A DNA stretch of 64,000 nucleotides. Source: Calonectria ilicicola. Lineage: Eukaryota; Ascomycota; Sordariomycetes; Hypocreales; Nectriaceae. The DNA lies in NCBI GenBank assembly GCA_020809705.1, contig CP085828.1:682001-746000 (forward strand), read 5' to 3'. The stretch's first letter is position 1. Each line of letters begins with the position of its first letter. Below are positions 46,474-58,690 of this stretch, piece after piece. Both the position numbers and the translations under genes were made by a program. The notes beneath the pieces were generated by a model. It was not told the origin of the DNA. It ran no database searches and saw only the letters and a list, made by a program, of their open reading frames with translations.

Positions 46474-47374
46474 TTTGGGTAATTTTGCAAGGTCGCTGTG
46501 GCGGTGCGCACGACGCTCGAGGGCAGGGGACCCGGTCTAGACGAGAGGAAGCTCGGATTGTCCCAGGAGATGGAACAAAGGTGTAGTTGGCGATGAAACA
46601 AGAGTTAGAGTCCACGGCTGTGATGGAAAATTCTTCACCACGCAGAGCAAAATAGAGAGTAAAACCACAACACACACGGGGAGGGGGACGCTCAGGGGAG
46701 CTGCCACCCCCTGTTCGTCCACAGTTGTGTCGAGTCCACGTCTGTCACAAACGCCAGCATAATGACCCAGGCGGCGCGCACACCCGCTAACAAAAGATGG
46801 AAATGTCACAATTGTGACAAGCTCCTCTCCAGCAAGACGGCGTGATTTTGCTCCGGCCTCCTCCAATGCTTGCCTCATTGTGACGGTCGAGTATGGGGCG
46901 GGCAGTGGTGGTGTGCTGCGACTGGCCAACAAGCTGCCAGCAAAGCGGGACTTCTACACTGTTGCTCCTTGATGGCCCCATTGGTTGCTTCGGTCGCAGT
47001 GTGCTGATACTCCGCCCCCAAATGCACGGAAGCCTGATTTTCCATATTTTGTCCTGACATCTGAATCGCCACCAAGACAGCAGCAGACGCGTCGCATGAC
47101 CGCAGCTTTTTGCCGCGAAATCTTGCCACACCGCCTAACTCCCGATAATCTCACCTGGGATTTATCAACGGGCGATCCGCGGTGCCACGAGGCGCCTAAC
47201 GAGGCTACGAGGCTGCCTTTTCGTTATTGTCCGCACCGGTAATCTCCACTATCCATGCCCGATAAATACTAAGGGACCAGCCTGATCACTGCCTCGGCAC
47301 CTGGGGATCTGACTTGGAAGTTTCCTCCCGAAGCCAGCCGTTGGAGAGTCACCTTAGAGTACATCCACTGCAAG
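46474..47374. promoter_or_regulatory. divergent upstream region, small gene / C2H2-type gene
   Basis: This 900-bp gap lies between opposite starts. Short frames overlap on both strands without domains. No operator was recognised. Confidence 0.45.
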
Positions 47375-49117
47375 ATGCACGATCCTGGACCAAATGGCAA
47401 GGATACTAATCTCACTGTGCACGGTGTTGGCGACTGGGCCATCTTTTCCGGTGAAGATGGGGACATAGGGGGAGAAGAGACATCTGGAAAGAAGGTCCCT
47501 GGTGGGCTACCAGAAGATTCCATGTTCCCCTGGGTTATCAACAATGAGATGAGTCAGATCAACCGAGACATCGCCCCCCCCATGGATGCTGTGCCATCTC
47601 TTACCCAGCAAGAGACTGCTAGTACACGCAGTGGCCTTGTAGGCCTTGGTATCTATGTCACAGGTCAAGAACCCCGTGCCCTTCCCTGCTCTTCCTCGGA
47701 TTCCACGGTGAGTCACGAGGTAGGTGGCCCAATAGCCTCTGCTGGTACTTCGTCAACCCACATGGATGTGAGGACCCCAACTGGTGTACATAAAAGTGCA
47801 CATTCTCCCACGACCTCTGTGGATTCATATGCTTGTGGATCTCATGGATCTGATGAAACTTCTCCAATGTCGTCGCCATCCACAGCACTCACAACGGAGT
47901 CCCCCCCACCTCAGACCGGGAGCCCAGGGGGCTGGAGTATTGATGATACTATCAGCACTGTTTCACCACACGTTGGGGAAGAATTCTATAGGCCTAGCAA
48001 TGCACCATCCCCTGACATTTCAGTTAGACCTGAATTCGCTCCCATTCTCATCCACATGACATCACCAGCTGTTAGCAATAGCGGTAGTGATAGCTCAGAG
48101 GCGGAACCTGGGTCCAGTGGCAATAGAGCACCACCAAAGGAAGCAAGTAGTGAAAAGGCCTCTAACTCTGGCCAGAAGAAGCGGCCGCGAGATGAAAAAA
48201 ATGACGCTCATGACAAGGAATCAAATCACCATACCCCTGGAACTCGAACCAAGAAAGCCAAAATCGATGACCAGCAGACACCCCTTCTTGCTTGTCCTTT
48301 CTACAAGAAAGACCCAATTCGCCATCGAGGTTGTTTCGGATATGTCATAAAACGCATAGCTTATGTGAGACAACATCTCTTCCGAAACCACCTGCAACCC
48401 TCCCATTGCGTGGTGTGCATGTCCATATTCAACACTGAGGAGGAACTCAGCGAGCACCTCCGGGCACAGTCATGTGAGAGGCGTCCCCAGTGTGAACAAC
48501 CTGATGGAATCACGCCAAAACAACAAAAAGAGCTTCGGACTATGCGAGCAAGCCACAGGAAGTCCGAAAAAGACCAGTGGTACGACATCTTCGCCATGTT
48601 GTTCCCCGGTGTCGAGCTTCCCAGTTCACCATACATCAACCAAGGGCTCTCCGAGGACATGAGCAGCTTCCGGGAATTCATGGAGAGAAAAGGAGGGGCC
48701 ATTGTTGAGGAGACGCTCAAAACGAACCTACCTTCTTTTGAAACAGACAATCCCAAATTTAGAGAACAAGCTCAGGCAGCCGTGTTACGAATTTTTACAG
48801 AGTGGGTGGATCAATTCGGTTCCAGGGACCAGATTCGCATGGGCGAACATGCTCCCAGTGACGAGCCAAAAGGTCAGGATTTTATAACTTGGTCCCCCAA
48901 GGGGCAGAAGAAAAAAGGCATCGTTGAAAACTCTCAAAATGTGGCGGACACAGAAATAGTTGTTGAAGATAAAAAGGGGAACCGTGCGAACACTGATGTG
49001 ATTAGGGCCATTATCGATGTGGAGGGGAAGAGAGCAGCCAGCGAGGGAGCTGGGGAACAGGGAATCAATGACGCCAGCGCCGAAGCAAGCAAGACCATGA
49101 CCCCGACGGCACAATGA
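47375..49117 (+). CDS. C2H2/CCHC-type zinc-binding protein, Ser/Pro-rich
   Basis: A single exon of 580 residues. The N-terminal 250 residues are Ser/Thr/Pro-rich and disordered. A basic stretch (SGQKKRPRDEKN, GTRTKKAKIDD) may be a nuclear localisation signal. The conserved core begins at LLACPFYKKDPIRHRGC and continues with IAYVRQHLFRNHLQPSHC, CMSIFNTEEELSEHL, then QSCERRPQC and GITPKQQKELR. This is a fungal family with atypical C2H2-like zinc fingers, found in several copies per genome and sometimes linked to stress or heterokaryon biology. The region after it (WYDIFAMLFPGVELPSSPYI) is also typical. The C-terminus is charged and variable. It is probably nuclear; function unknown. Confidence 0.85.
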   Translation: MHDPGPNGKDTNLTVHGVGDWAIFSGEDGDIGGEETSGKKVPGGLPEDSMFPWVINNEMSQINRDIAPPMDAVPSLTQQETASTRSGLVGLGIYVTGQEPRALPCSSSDSTVSHEVGGPIASAGTSSTHMDVRTPTGVHKSAHSPTTSVDSYACGSHGSDETSPMSSPSTALTTESPPPQTGSPGGWSIDDTISTVSPHVGEEFYRPSNAPSPDISVRPEFAPILIHMTSPAVSNSGSDSSEAEPGSSGNRAPPKEASSEKASNSGQKKRPRDEKNDAHDKESNHHTPGTRTKKAKIDDQQTPLLACPFYKKDPIRHRGCFGYVIKRIAYVRQHLFRNHLQPSHCVVCMSIFNTEEELSEHLRAQSCERRPQCEQPDGITPKQQKELRTMRASHRKSEKDQWYDIFAMLFPGVELPSSPYINQGLSEDMSSFREFMERKGGAIVEETLKTNLPSFETDNPKFREQAQAAVLRIFTEWVDQFGSRDQIRMGEHAPSDEPKGQDFITWSPKGQKKKGIVENSQNVADTEIVVEDKKGNRANTDVIRAIIDVEGKRAASEGAGEQGINDASAEASKTMTPTAQ

Positions 49118-49612
49118 TTTTGACCCGAGACATGCCATTGTGACTTGAGGTATCACTTTGATACTGCCATCATGCTACTATTCCAAGCTTCATGGGCGAG
49201 GTGTTAAGAATGGGGAGAAGTAACCGATTAGAGTGCCCATCTTGACAAAAAGACAAGTCAAGTAGCCCGGGTGGATTTCCTAAAATTTGTCGGGTAATCC
49301 CAGTCACTCGCTATTTCACATCTCTAGATAGGATTTCACACTTTCATCTTCGGTTTCTTCTGTTATGTAACCCCATTTGATGTTTGATTTCCTTGAGCAC
49401 TCTCTTATGATTTTATGAGTGTGGTTTCTGGGGATCGTCATGAGTTAAAGGATGAAATGGAAATAAAAAAAGGAAGATAGGATGGACATGGCATCAAGAG
49501 GATGGATTTCGCATATTGAATAAAAACTACTCTTTTATCATTTGAAGCACTCTGTGCTGTAGAGATGAACATTTCGATTCCCCCTTATATATACTCCCTA
49601 CAGAGGTCGTGG
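49118..49612. other. convergent 3' region
   Basis: AT-rich spacer between the C2H2-type gene and the convergent reductase. No gene seen. Confidence 0.5.
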
Positions 49613-50702
49613 TTATTTCCCCTTCCAGTACGTTTCCAGGAGCTCCTTGACTGTAAGTGGCTTGATTTCTGGAAACTTTGAGTTGAGCTCTGCTGGAATG
49701 TGAGAGATTGATTCGTTTGTCGTCCACTTGGAGAATATGGACATGAACCATCTAAACTGTGGCTTTGGAATTGTGACGTAGCAAGGGATCTGACTTGGTA
49801 GTTCCGTTATCTCCGACTTTTCGAGGTTTTCTAGAGAGTCGTACGTGATCTTAAATGGAGCACCTACAAAAATTGTTAAAATGGAAAAATATGTAGCGAA
49901 AGAGTCAGAACAAACCGGTAATGTCCTCGGCCAACTGGAGAAACTCGTTCCAGGTCAAAATATCACCAGCAATTCTGCTCACTTCTGGCCATTCATCAAG
50001 GTCCAGAGACGCAACCACATATTTGGCCACATCGAATGAGTACGTGACTGTAAATGGCACGTTTCCATCTCCGGGAATCGCGGCTTGCTTGTGTTCCAGG
50101 TCAAGGCCAAAGGGAGAGGGACGGAGATAGGATTTGATGTGTGGCTGTCCCCAGTAATCGAGAAAGCAGCCGTTTTGGAACACAGTCCATTGCAGACCGG
50201 ATTTTTTGAGCTCCTCGATCGCACCAAAGTAAGCTCCCAAAACAGGGAGCTCCTTGACTGCTCTGTACTCGGTTAGCAAGCCTGATAAGATGTCTCATGC
50301 GTGGATGAGGTGAACTTGCTCCTGGGGGTATGCAATGCCAAATGCACTGGGGATGAATTGTTTTGTCGCCGACGATTTGGTAGCGGCTTTAATCATGTTC
50401 ATTTGAGCCACTGCTAGAGCATCGCCTTCGTAATTTACACAGCTAATAACCGTGTGGATGTTGTTTTTCTCAAAAACTTGGGCAAGAGATTCCACATCAG
50501 TGTAATCGACCTCCAAAGCCGGTACGCCAGTTTCATTGTTCTGAGCCTATTCAATGTTATAATTTGATAGGAAAAAAATTCAAGACGTGCACTGTACGCT
50601 TCTTGTCAAAACATAGGGACTGTGGCGGGTCTGTCCTCTTAAAACGTCGAGAATTGTTCGGCCAAGGTTACCGGTGCCTCCTGCGATAGCCACGTTGACC
50701 AT
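49613..50702 (-). CDS. NmrA-like/isoflavone-reductase family protein
   Basis: Four exons, 50702-50598, 50546-50316, 50267-49916 and 49863-49613, join in phase to 312 residues. The N-terminus (MVNVAIAGGTGNLGRTIL) has the Rossmann GxxGxxG of atypical short-chain reductases. FIPSAFGIAYPQE, the FGAIEELKKSGLQWTVFQNG strand and the FLDYWG end of that segment follow the pinoresinol-lariciresinol/isoflavone reductase pattern. The catalytic lysine of true reductases is not clear, so an NmrA-like NAD(P)-sensing regulator is also possible. The third intron acceptor is the least certain (GCTAACCGAG at 50268-50269). It is divergent from the bZIP/DUF3425 gene. Confidence 0.85.
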
Positions 50703-51427
50703 GTTGAAATAAAAGCGTATTGGCTAAGGAAAAATAAAGTTCAAATTAACTGACTTGCCATTCAATAAATGTCATAATGAGGCTTGCCTGATACTTATAC
50801 CTGACAATTTGACGTTGACGCGTTGAGTGTCCACAAAGCCCACCTAACATACCACACATGCATTTTCGGCAGGGATCTATCTGGAACGAATCCATTCATA
50901 GCTAGCACTAGGGGAAGAATTTGAGGCATGCCAAGGGTTTGCACCTGTCATGAATCCCGACTTGGCTCACCGCATGAATCTGTCCAGTTGGAAGCGAACC
51001 GTAATACAAGGTAGCGCGTATCACGCTAGTTTCTTTCTTGGCCCAAGCACAAGAAAAATGATGAATTTACAATACCAACGTCCTGTTTCATTAATAATTA
51101 ACTCGTCTGTTTATTTCGCCCTTCATTTTCCTTATTCTATCCTTTGTATTTCACATCGAACTTCCCTTTGATGCTGCAATGATGTGCTATGCTTATCGTC
51201 TCTAACGAGTGGTGGTCAGTCCTCAATCTTCAAGCCTCCAAAGTATAAAACGCGTCAAGTGGAGAAAATGTCCAACTTAGTACTAGCCTGGATAAGCCAT
51301 GTGCATAAGCGAGAGGGGGATCAGTCCAAGCCCCCTCCTAGCGCGTAATCCAGGTGCATATAATCCGGTAACCTTCCGGACTTGCTCACCACTACCCACG
51401 TGCAAACGACGTCTATTCTTTTCTATA
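50703..51427. promoter_or_regulatory. divergent promoter, NmrA-like / bZIP-DUF3425
   Basis: A 725-bp spacer separates the two starts. It is AT-rich, and no clear operator was found. Confidence 0.5.
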
Positions 51428-52443
51428 ATGGCAAATAATGCAGATATTCCTGAAGTTGGCACCATAAATGTCACGGGAGTGGATAGAATATATCCACTCC
51501 CAGACATTAGGGCTCCAAACGACGACTGGACCGGCATCACAGGTACACAAGAGAGGAAGAAACGGCAAAATCGCCTCAACCAAAGAGCTTATCGTTAGAA
51601 GCCCCCTATTAATCAAATTCCTTATGTGTTCATGATGGCGACTGACTGCATATTGCTCATTCTTTAGGAAGAAGAAAAAGAGAGTCCAAAATGCATCCCC
51701 CACAGGAACCACTTTCAATTATCCCATCCTCTGCTAGCGCATCGGGATGTATGTATCAGGGAGATCATAGCCAGGGCTGGAGCGAACAAGCATTCATTAT
51801 GGGTGCACTAAAGAATCATGTGCCGCAGGAAGGGGCCCTCCTCCTGACCCAGCCCCATCATATTGCCTTCACGCGCTACCTACTGCAAAAGCTTTATACC
51901 GACTATACTCTGAATGCTCTCCACCCGACAAATCTACCACAGTTGATTCGACTGAACGTTCTAAACTCTTTAGCTCAGAATGCCGCCGCTTTGGGGTTCC
52001 CTCGTGAAGGACTATGTCGTGAGGAATTTATGTCACCGCACACATATCACGGACCCTACACTATTGACACAGAAGCGGCTTTATCATTATATCCACAGAA
52101 CCTGCGACCGACAGCGTTGCAACGAACACTTGAACACCACCCTTGGCTCGACCTTTTCCCCTTTCCACAATTCCGGGATAATATGCTCATGGGGATTGCA
52201 TCTGGTATTTTCGACGAGGATGAGCTGTGCGCCGATATTCTCAACGTGGGAGACAATCTTTTTGTTGAGAAGCCGGCACTCATAGTCTGGGGTGAGTCCT
52301 GGGATGCGTACGGTTGGGAGGCAAGCGCTTCTTTCTTTAAAAAGTGGGGGTGGTTAGTTCGGGGGTGTCCGGAAATTGTCGAGGCTACGAATTACTGGCG
52401 CGAAAAAAGAGGTGAAAAGAGACTTATTTTTGAAGTTGAATAA
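51428..52443 (+). CDS. bZIP-type basic region plus DUF3425 protein
   Basis: Exons 51428-51593 and 51668-52443, joined across a 74-nt intron with an unusual GTTAGA donor, give 313 residues. The join restores the bZIP basic region KKRQNRLNQRAYRRRKRE (residues about 43-62). Almost no leucine zipper follows; the protein passes into a Ser/Pro stretch and then the DUF3425 domain (residues about 120-310: LPQLIRLNVLNSLAQNAAALGF, FCRE-like, HPWLDLFPFPQFRDNML, WGESWDAYGWE, FFKKWGWLVRGC). This combination is a known fungal transcription-factor type that often sits in metabolic clusters. The weak donor makes the intron inferred, but without it the frame stops right after the basic region. Confidence 0.85.
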
Positions 52444-52967
52444 GGACTGCTTTAGTTCATTTAGACGGAGTAGCCTCCTACCCCGACAAAGCCCTGGCAA
52501 AGCAAATTCCTAGGAGCGGAGCGGAGGTTGCATGACTGTTTCAAGTATGGGGTTTTCGGTAGCACTTCTTCTCGAGATAGTCGGTGTAAATGGTCAACTT
52601 TATAACCATATGTGTTTTAGTTGGATATCCCCTATAAGAGGCAGCTCTATCTAACTTGATCACTCAAGGAACACTTTACTTAGCGCTGGAACCCGAAAGC
52701 CAGGTATCAGAAACTTAGCCTACAAATCGCTCTTTCAGGCGCAGTTTTCCGTTCTTTTTTTTTTAACTCATAGGACACAAGGAATAAGGCATCAATTATG
52801 GTTCAGGGGACAGTGAATGGAAGCCAAAGTGTCTATTATGTTACTATAACCATTGTTGCTTCATAATGTATCTACCATGCAAAACCCGCTGAGAATTGAA
52901 TGACGCTTTCATGTAATTCGGATTAGAAAGAGACCCCGAGATAATCTCTCATATCCAACCGGTGTTC
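52444..52967. other. convergent spacer
   Basis: About 520 bp between the bZIP gene and phiA stop. No gene seen. Confidence 0.5.
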
Positions 52968-53531
52968 TTAAGAAGAGGTGTAAGTGCAGCTGTTGGGCTT
53001 CTTGGAGGTAACAGCGCGAGCATTGAAGCCCAGGCAGTTCTTGTTGCCGCCGGGGTTGGCAATGCCGTTGCTGACCCAGACGCTGTACTGGCCGTCCTTG
53101 TAGGGGCAGGCAATGAAGCTGGAATCGCCAAGGTGCAAGTCACCGCTCTTGTCAATCTTCCAGCCCTTGAGCTCGCCGTTCTTGGGGCCGGGCTGGGCAC
53201 CAGTCTTGTAGCCGAAGACACCCTGGCCCATGCCGGAGCGGTCAGCCCAGAGCTGCTGAGGAGGGTTCTCAGTAGAGTAGAGGTAAAGCTCTCCAGCCTT
53301 GGTCAGGGAGAAGGTAGCAGCGCTGTTGCTCTGCTTGTAGTCGCAAGTAGCACCAGAGCGGCTCAACTTGAGGTAGATGGAGCCCTTGGAGGCGCTGAAG
53401 TGAGAGTAGTGAATGTCGCTGGCAGATCGGAGAGCCATGAGCTGGAAGGGAGCAGTCTCAGCGCGGGTCTCAGAGGTAGAGGGGAGGGCCGAGGCGAGGC
53501 CGGCAGCGAAGAGGAGGTTCTTGATCTGCAT
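52968..53531 (-). CDS. phiA: PhiA-like secreted cell-wall protein
   Basis: A single exon of 187 residues with a signal peptide (MQIKNLLFAAGLASALPS). The rest shows the compact PhiA fold pattern: HYSHFSASKGSIYL, LSRSGATCDYK, ATFSLTKAGELYLYST, MGQGVFGYK, GWKIDKSGDL, ACPYKDGQYSVWVS and C-terminal Cys residues in NKNCLGF and NSCTYTSS. The family is a secreted cell-wall component required for phialide and conidium development in Aspergillus and includes known fungal allergens. Strong codon bias suggests high expression. The gene has no neighbour within 3 kb on its 5' side. No catalytic function is known. Confidence 0.92.
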   Translation of the reverse strand: MQIKNLLFAAGLASALPSTSETRAETAPFQLMALRSASDIHYSHFSASKGSIYLKLSRSGATCDYKQSNSAATFSLTKAGELYLYSTENPPQQLWADRSGMGQGVFGYKTGAQPGPKNGELKGWKIDKSGDLHLGDSSFIACPYKDGQYSVWVSNGIANPGGNKNCLGFNARAVTSKKPNSCTYTSS

Positions 53532-56500
53532 GGTGAAGGTTGGTGTGGTTGTGAAGAGAAAGGGTAGATTATTGGATTATTAAGTTGTTGAGTGAGAAGA
53601 TGTTGTATTGAAAGCGAGTGCTGTGAGTTGATGATGAGATTGAATGGCACGAAGTACAGGTCCCTTATATATCCCTTGAAGTTGATGCGACTGGCCCAAG
53701 CGACGATCCTCTCATAAGGTTAATTCAAGCTGAGGCCCAAATTTGACATCATTTACTGACTAGCCTCTGGTATGGAGTAAGGAATACGAGAAGGGCCCCT
53801 CACATAGCCTAGCGCGCCCCTCCTCACCTTGCCCAAATTGAAGCGACAAGCCCCAGCCCTCCGCATTGGCCGACGATTTTCTGCAGATCGCTATTGGCAC
53901 TTGCATTCCCTGGGTCGGCATTAGCCGAAGCCGATGTCACAGACAGTTGGCCGTGGATTTTACCCGAAGCGGTGACGGATGAACTGAGCTATTGACAGGT
54001 CCAGTGTCAACACGAGATGAACCCACTGTGGCTGTCTCGGGTCGATGGCCCAGACCTTGGTCTGCCGACCTGCCGGTCTTGCCTTACAGACTAGTGTGCT
54101 TTATTTAGACACCGCACAGCTCTGCTTAAGATTTGTCGCTTTGACGGATCACTTCACTGCATGGCTGGCGCCCCTTTTTGTTTTTGCCTCCATGCGTTCC
54201 GCGGCCGAGTCACGCCAAATCTTAGCCGAGCATAGCCTTGCCTACATTGACAACAGCCGGTTCACTCCCCAATTTCCGCTTGGATGTGCATTGTGTAACG
54301 TGGTAGCCGGCCGGTCGTCCCTGCATAGCATGTCTGCACGTGCGAATCGCCTTGACACAGCCCTCAGCGTAGCGTTGAGGTGAGCAGGGGTCCTACCACT
54401 GAACCAGGCCAGAACACCACTAGAATCAGAGAATCATCCCGTTGTGGCCTCACCCCGGAACCACTTGATCTGCCTCCCCACAAAAGGACCAAATACCCGA
54501 GGAGGCCGAAGCAAGAGCGACACTAAGATGCTTAAATCCTCCCCCCGGGGAACCCTGACTGTCTGTGCCGGAGAAATCCACTGCACAATTTACATGTTAC
54601 CAGTCTTCAAAAGGAGGCGAAGCAAGGGTTTAATCAATCTTGATGAGGCAGTTGATCATTCATGCATAGTCCAAAGAACGAGGCAACATACCTGAGTCTC
54701 GGGTCCCAAAGTTGAACTGCATTTTCAACCAAACCCTACTGTATGGTGCTACGTCGCGAGTCTCATGCCTCAGACATGTGTGCTCGTGTTTGACTAGCTG
54801 CCGAAGCCAGCTGAGTCGCTTTCGCAATTAGCTAGTTGCCACTTTGATCCACTCATACCCGCCCTTGAGATATTATTTCTGTGCCGTTAAGTCACCAGAT
54901 CAAGCACGGTCCTCAAACTCTTGGCTCGGGACTTCCAATCACCCAACTATCCACTTTGCTACTGAGCTCTTCATCCGAGATCTGCTACTATACCTAAATC
55001 TCGCTAGACTTGCCAACAAAAAACTTCTGGGGTGCCTGTTGGCTATTCGATTGTGAGAACATTATTGGTACCAGCACACCAATTGCCGCTTTCGGTATGT
55101 GGATATGTGGCAAGGCAATACGAGACGCATGTCTGCCAAGAAAAATGACGCCCTAGACATCCATCTTATGGGAGCCTCATCGGATGTTAAGTTACGATGC
55201 CGGCGATCTTACTGGAGCTTCTATCAATCCTTTACGTTTCGTTGAGATTCCCCACTGGAATTCCAGCGACTCTAGGCCGTGCTCCTCCTTGTGGCAGCAA
55301 TGAGGGGATCAGCATGTTCACTAGTCAAGACGAGCGTCTCGGTGGGACGACCAAGCATGTAGATCTCCATATCCCCGAGAAGCAGCCGTTTAGCTTCGGC
55401 AGCCAAGGCATTTCTTCGGCTGACCATGACGTCTTTGTTGCTGTCTCTAAATTAAGGACTATGATGGAAATCGCCACCACGATGGAGGGTAAACCAGCAT
55501 TGATGATGTCAATATGTGAAAAGGCTATGAAGGGATGTTTATCCAAAACCCCTTGGATATTGATAATTTTCACCGTGGCACAGCTCGATGCTAGTAATGG
55601 TGTTTATTCCAATCAATGCATCGATATGGGTGCTTGGTAGAATCTCTGGCAAGTAACGCAGCTACCCTAGACCTGTTTTACTGATGATGTGTGTGTAACG
55701 AGGGCGGTGTCAAGCGCCGTTCGTTGCAATGGACCAGTCACCGCTACGGCAAAAGCTCCAGCAGTAATTGCAGTCACCGCGGTTACACTGTGGCGCACAC
55801 CCGTATATAACGGAGTGCTAGGCGTCCAGGCCTAGCCTGTTTTCCCCGTCACAATGTGGATGATGCACCTACCGAGTCTCATTCTGGGTCTAGCGTGAAT
55901 TTGAAGGGTATAGAGTGCCAGATGTTCATCTTTTGTAGAAGTAGCGTGTTTTTTAACGCCCAATTCTAATACTTGTCACCAAGTAATATTGGATGACGCG
56001 TGGTAGAAGCTGTGGATTTGACGTAGGAGAGGCAACTACCTGAGGTATAGACATGTCTACGGCTAGTTTTCATTGCACATACGGCTCAACAATTAAATTA
56101 CAATGTTAAATACTCAAGTCATTCTATAAAAATGAAGCTTGCGGCTAATGCACCATTGTTATTCTTATCGGGATGGAAATGCATGCTTCCGACATGTTTC
56201 CTCGTTGCTCATGGTTGAGTAGCCGCCATCTGTGGATAAATTATCTCAGTAATTTATCCCACCAGAATGGGATAGCTTATCAATGCCGACTCTCTATTTT
56301 GATTGGGCTCACAGATAAGTCGATTGTTTATGGGCAAGGTTTGCCGTTGACGATAAGGCATGATAAGTGTCCCCATTTTTTGGTTATCTCCTTAATCATA
56401 CAGGGATGAGTAGCCGCTTCCTTTAATTGTATCTAGAATTGGATTTTATTTCCCCCTGTTCACATCCTTCTTTACAAGTCATCAGCGAGTTTAAATTAAC

Positions 56501-56566
56501 TTATTCACTGTGTACCGCTAGATTGGCGCTGTACACCTCGTCACACATCCCGAGCCCCTTCAGGAA
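53532..56566. other. 3-kb intergenic region, no supportable gene
   Basis: The 5' part is the phiA promoter. Several frames up to 147 codons (for example 55197-55640, plus) show no domain, no splice partners and no consistent strand. AT-rich patches appear near 56060-56130. Confidence 0.5.
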
Positions 56567-58651
56567 ATGACGCGCCGTAATGCATGCACTCTATGTCGGT
56601 GAGTAGATTCGAATGCTGTGATATGAATAAAAAAAATTGACGACGTGTGCTCACCTATATGTAGGTCTAGCAAAGTTAGGTGTAGGGTGAGTAATGACAA
56701 TGTAAGTTGTGAAAGATGTATCAAAAGAAAGTCTCAGTGTTCATACGCACCGAGAGAACGAGTGGCCCGCTCCCAACTACCGTCCGAAGCACCCGTGAGC
56801 AGCCCAGAGGTGGTTAACACCTTTGGCGATAAACCTAAGCCTGCAACCTCATACAATCTCGACGAGGAGACTCTGGGCCTTGATTTTGGGCGAGGTCGGC
56901 CCGAAGACCTGTTGAGGGAATGCGAATTTACGCATTCGTTGATCCTGCTCTATTTTAGCAATTTTGGTGACATTCATTTCATGTTTGACGAAGAGGTGTT
57001 CCTAAGAGATTACGTGGTTGGAGAAATCCCTCCAATCATACTGTATCCAATGATGGCCCTTAGTATCCGGTGTGTATATGGCCGATTTGCTCTTAATTTT
57101 GATTAGGAGGAATGTTTTAATTGACAAGCTGAAATGCACTAGCTTCTCATTGGCCCCTTTCCGAGAAGAATTGCCTCCTTGCCACCGCGGTGAGCTCCTT
57201 TTTCAGCATGCTCGCAATTTACTACAACAAGACTTCGACTTTCATTCCATCACGACGATTCAGGCTTATGTATTATTAAGTACATATAAGATGACGTTCG
57301 GTGGATCAAGACAAGCGTATTTATATTTATGTATGTTGATTGGTCATGAAAACCCATAGGGAGGAATTTACTTATTGGTTTTAGGATCTGCAGTCAACAT
57401 GACAAAGTCGATGCGTCTTTTGGAGGGAGATGTTGAACAGAAATCAGTTCGTTCAGAGAGTAATCGCCGACTGATCTGCACCATGGCACTGATGGACCAA
57501 CTCATCTCTTTTCCTTTACGCCTATCTTCACACTTCTCCCAACACGATCTACCAAACATGCTCGGCGAGGATGAATTTTGGCATTTAAAGAAAGGAATCG
57601 CATTCTATTCAGGTCTCCCACACAAGCCTAGCAGTATCAGTATTGGCCAAGAGATTATGAAGCTTTCGGGCATGTTGGCCAATATCTACAAGATTTATCT
57701 GAAACCAGGGTCAAGCATACGACTAGATGACGTCAAGACGGATTTTGACCAATATTCACGTTCTCGCGACTCCTCATTGATGTATACTCCGCTGAACCTG
57801 GAGCGACACCGAAACCAGGATTCCCTCCGCAAGTTTGCATATATGCATCTGTTATACCATCATGTTGGCCAAATTTTGCATTTCTATGCACTAAAATCTA
57901 CAACTCAGGGTGTTGGTTTGCCGTCCCAGGAGGAATCTAATCAGATGCTGGCGATACCCGCAAGAGAATGTTACCAACATGCGTCAAACATTGTTGCAAT
58001 CGTTCGGTATATATGGGAAGAGGAGGGATTCGATCTCCATAACTTTTCAGTCGGTCAGATCCTAACGATTTCTACTCTGATCATTAGTCATAGATTACAT
58101 TGGACCACGTCGACAGAAACTTTGGATCAATTAAATGCTGAGATAAACACACTTTTAGTGTGCATTAGACGCGTGAAAGATCACACACGCATGTTCACAT
58201 GGGTGGTAAGTTATTCTTAAATGAAGCAATTTGCTTTCTCATTCGCAAATCACAAGTCTTGAGAGCAATGACTGATCAATTCTCAAGCTCCAACATTTGG
58301 AATCCCTTAGGCGCCTGTGCAATCAACACAAAGCAGACTGGATCCGAATCTTCGACCAAAACTCTCGACTTCTTAGCCAAATGCTATATTTAGGGAATTA
58401 CTATGAAAAGTTTGAGTCGCGCACCGCAGGTACATAATAAACCCCCAAAACATTCTCTACTCGAATATTTCTAACACACTCAAGGTCATCGGCCTGATAT
58501 TGGATCGCTTCTCGACTGGAATCGTGCGACTCCTAGAACAACGCAACCAGAAGATAGACCGAGCAGACCAAATCCGAGGATATCACAACGTCACGAGCAA
58601 ATTATTGAATTCAATTTTGGAGATGATTTCGGATGGTTGTATTCAATCTAG
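56567..58651 (+). CDS. Zn2Cys6 transcription factor with fungal TF domain
   Basis: Six exons, 56567-56598, 56665-57069, 57143-57330, 57394-58205, 58288-58429 and 58485-58651, join in phase to 581 residues. The first two exons assemble a Zn2Cys6 cluster at residues 7-36 with spacing CX2CX6CX8CX2CX6C. A fungal transcription-factor domain (PF04082 type) runs through ITTIQAYVLLSTYKMTFGG, a YLYL helix and MALMDQLISFPLRL. The C-terminus, typical for the group, ends SLLDWNRATPRT and later FGDDFGWLYSI. The third acceptor is chosen at 57394; the stronger-looking one at 57385 would create a TGA at the splice joint. Its position beside the GH3 and MFS genes suggests it regulates them. Confidence 0.8.
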
Positions 58652-58690
58652 CCTGCCATGGGAAGTTCAAGACAAAAACTAAACACCCTT

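Noticed and set aside
45936..46586. 216-codon plus-strand frame
   Set aside because: It is antisense to a spliced two-exon gene that explains the region better.
54045..54383. 112-codon plus frame
   Set aside because: No domain, no splice neighbours, no coding bias.
55197..55640. 147-codon plus frame
   Set aside because: Longest frame in the 3-kb gap but no recognisable motif; could be a relic of a regulator, not supported.
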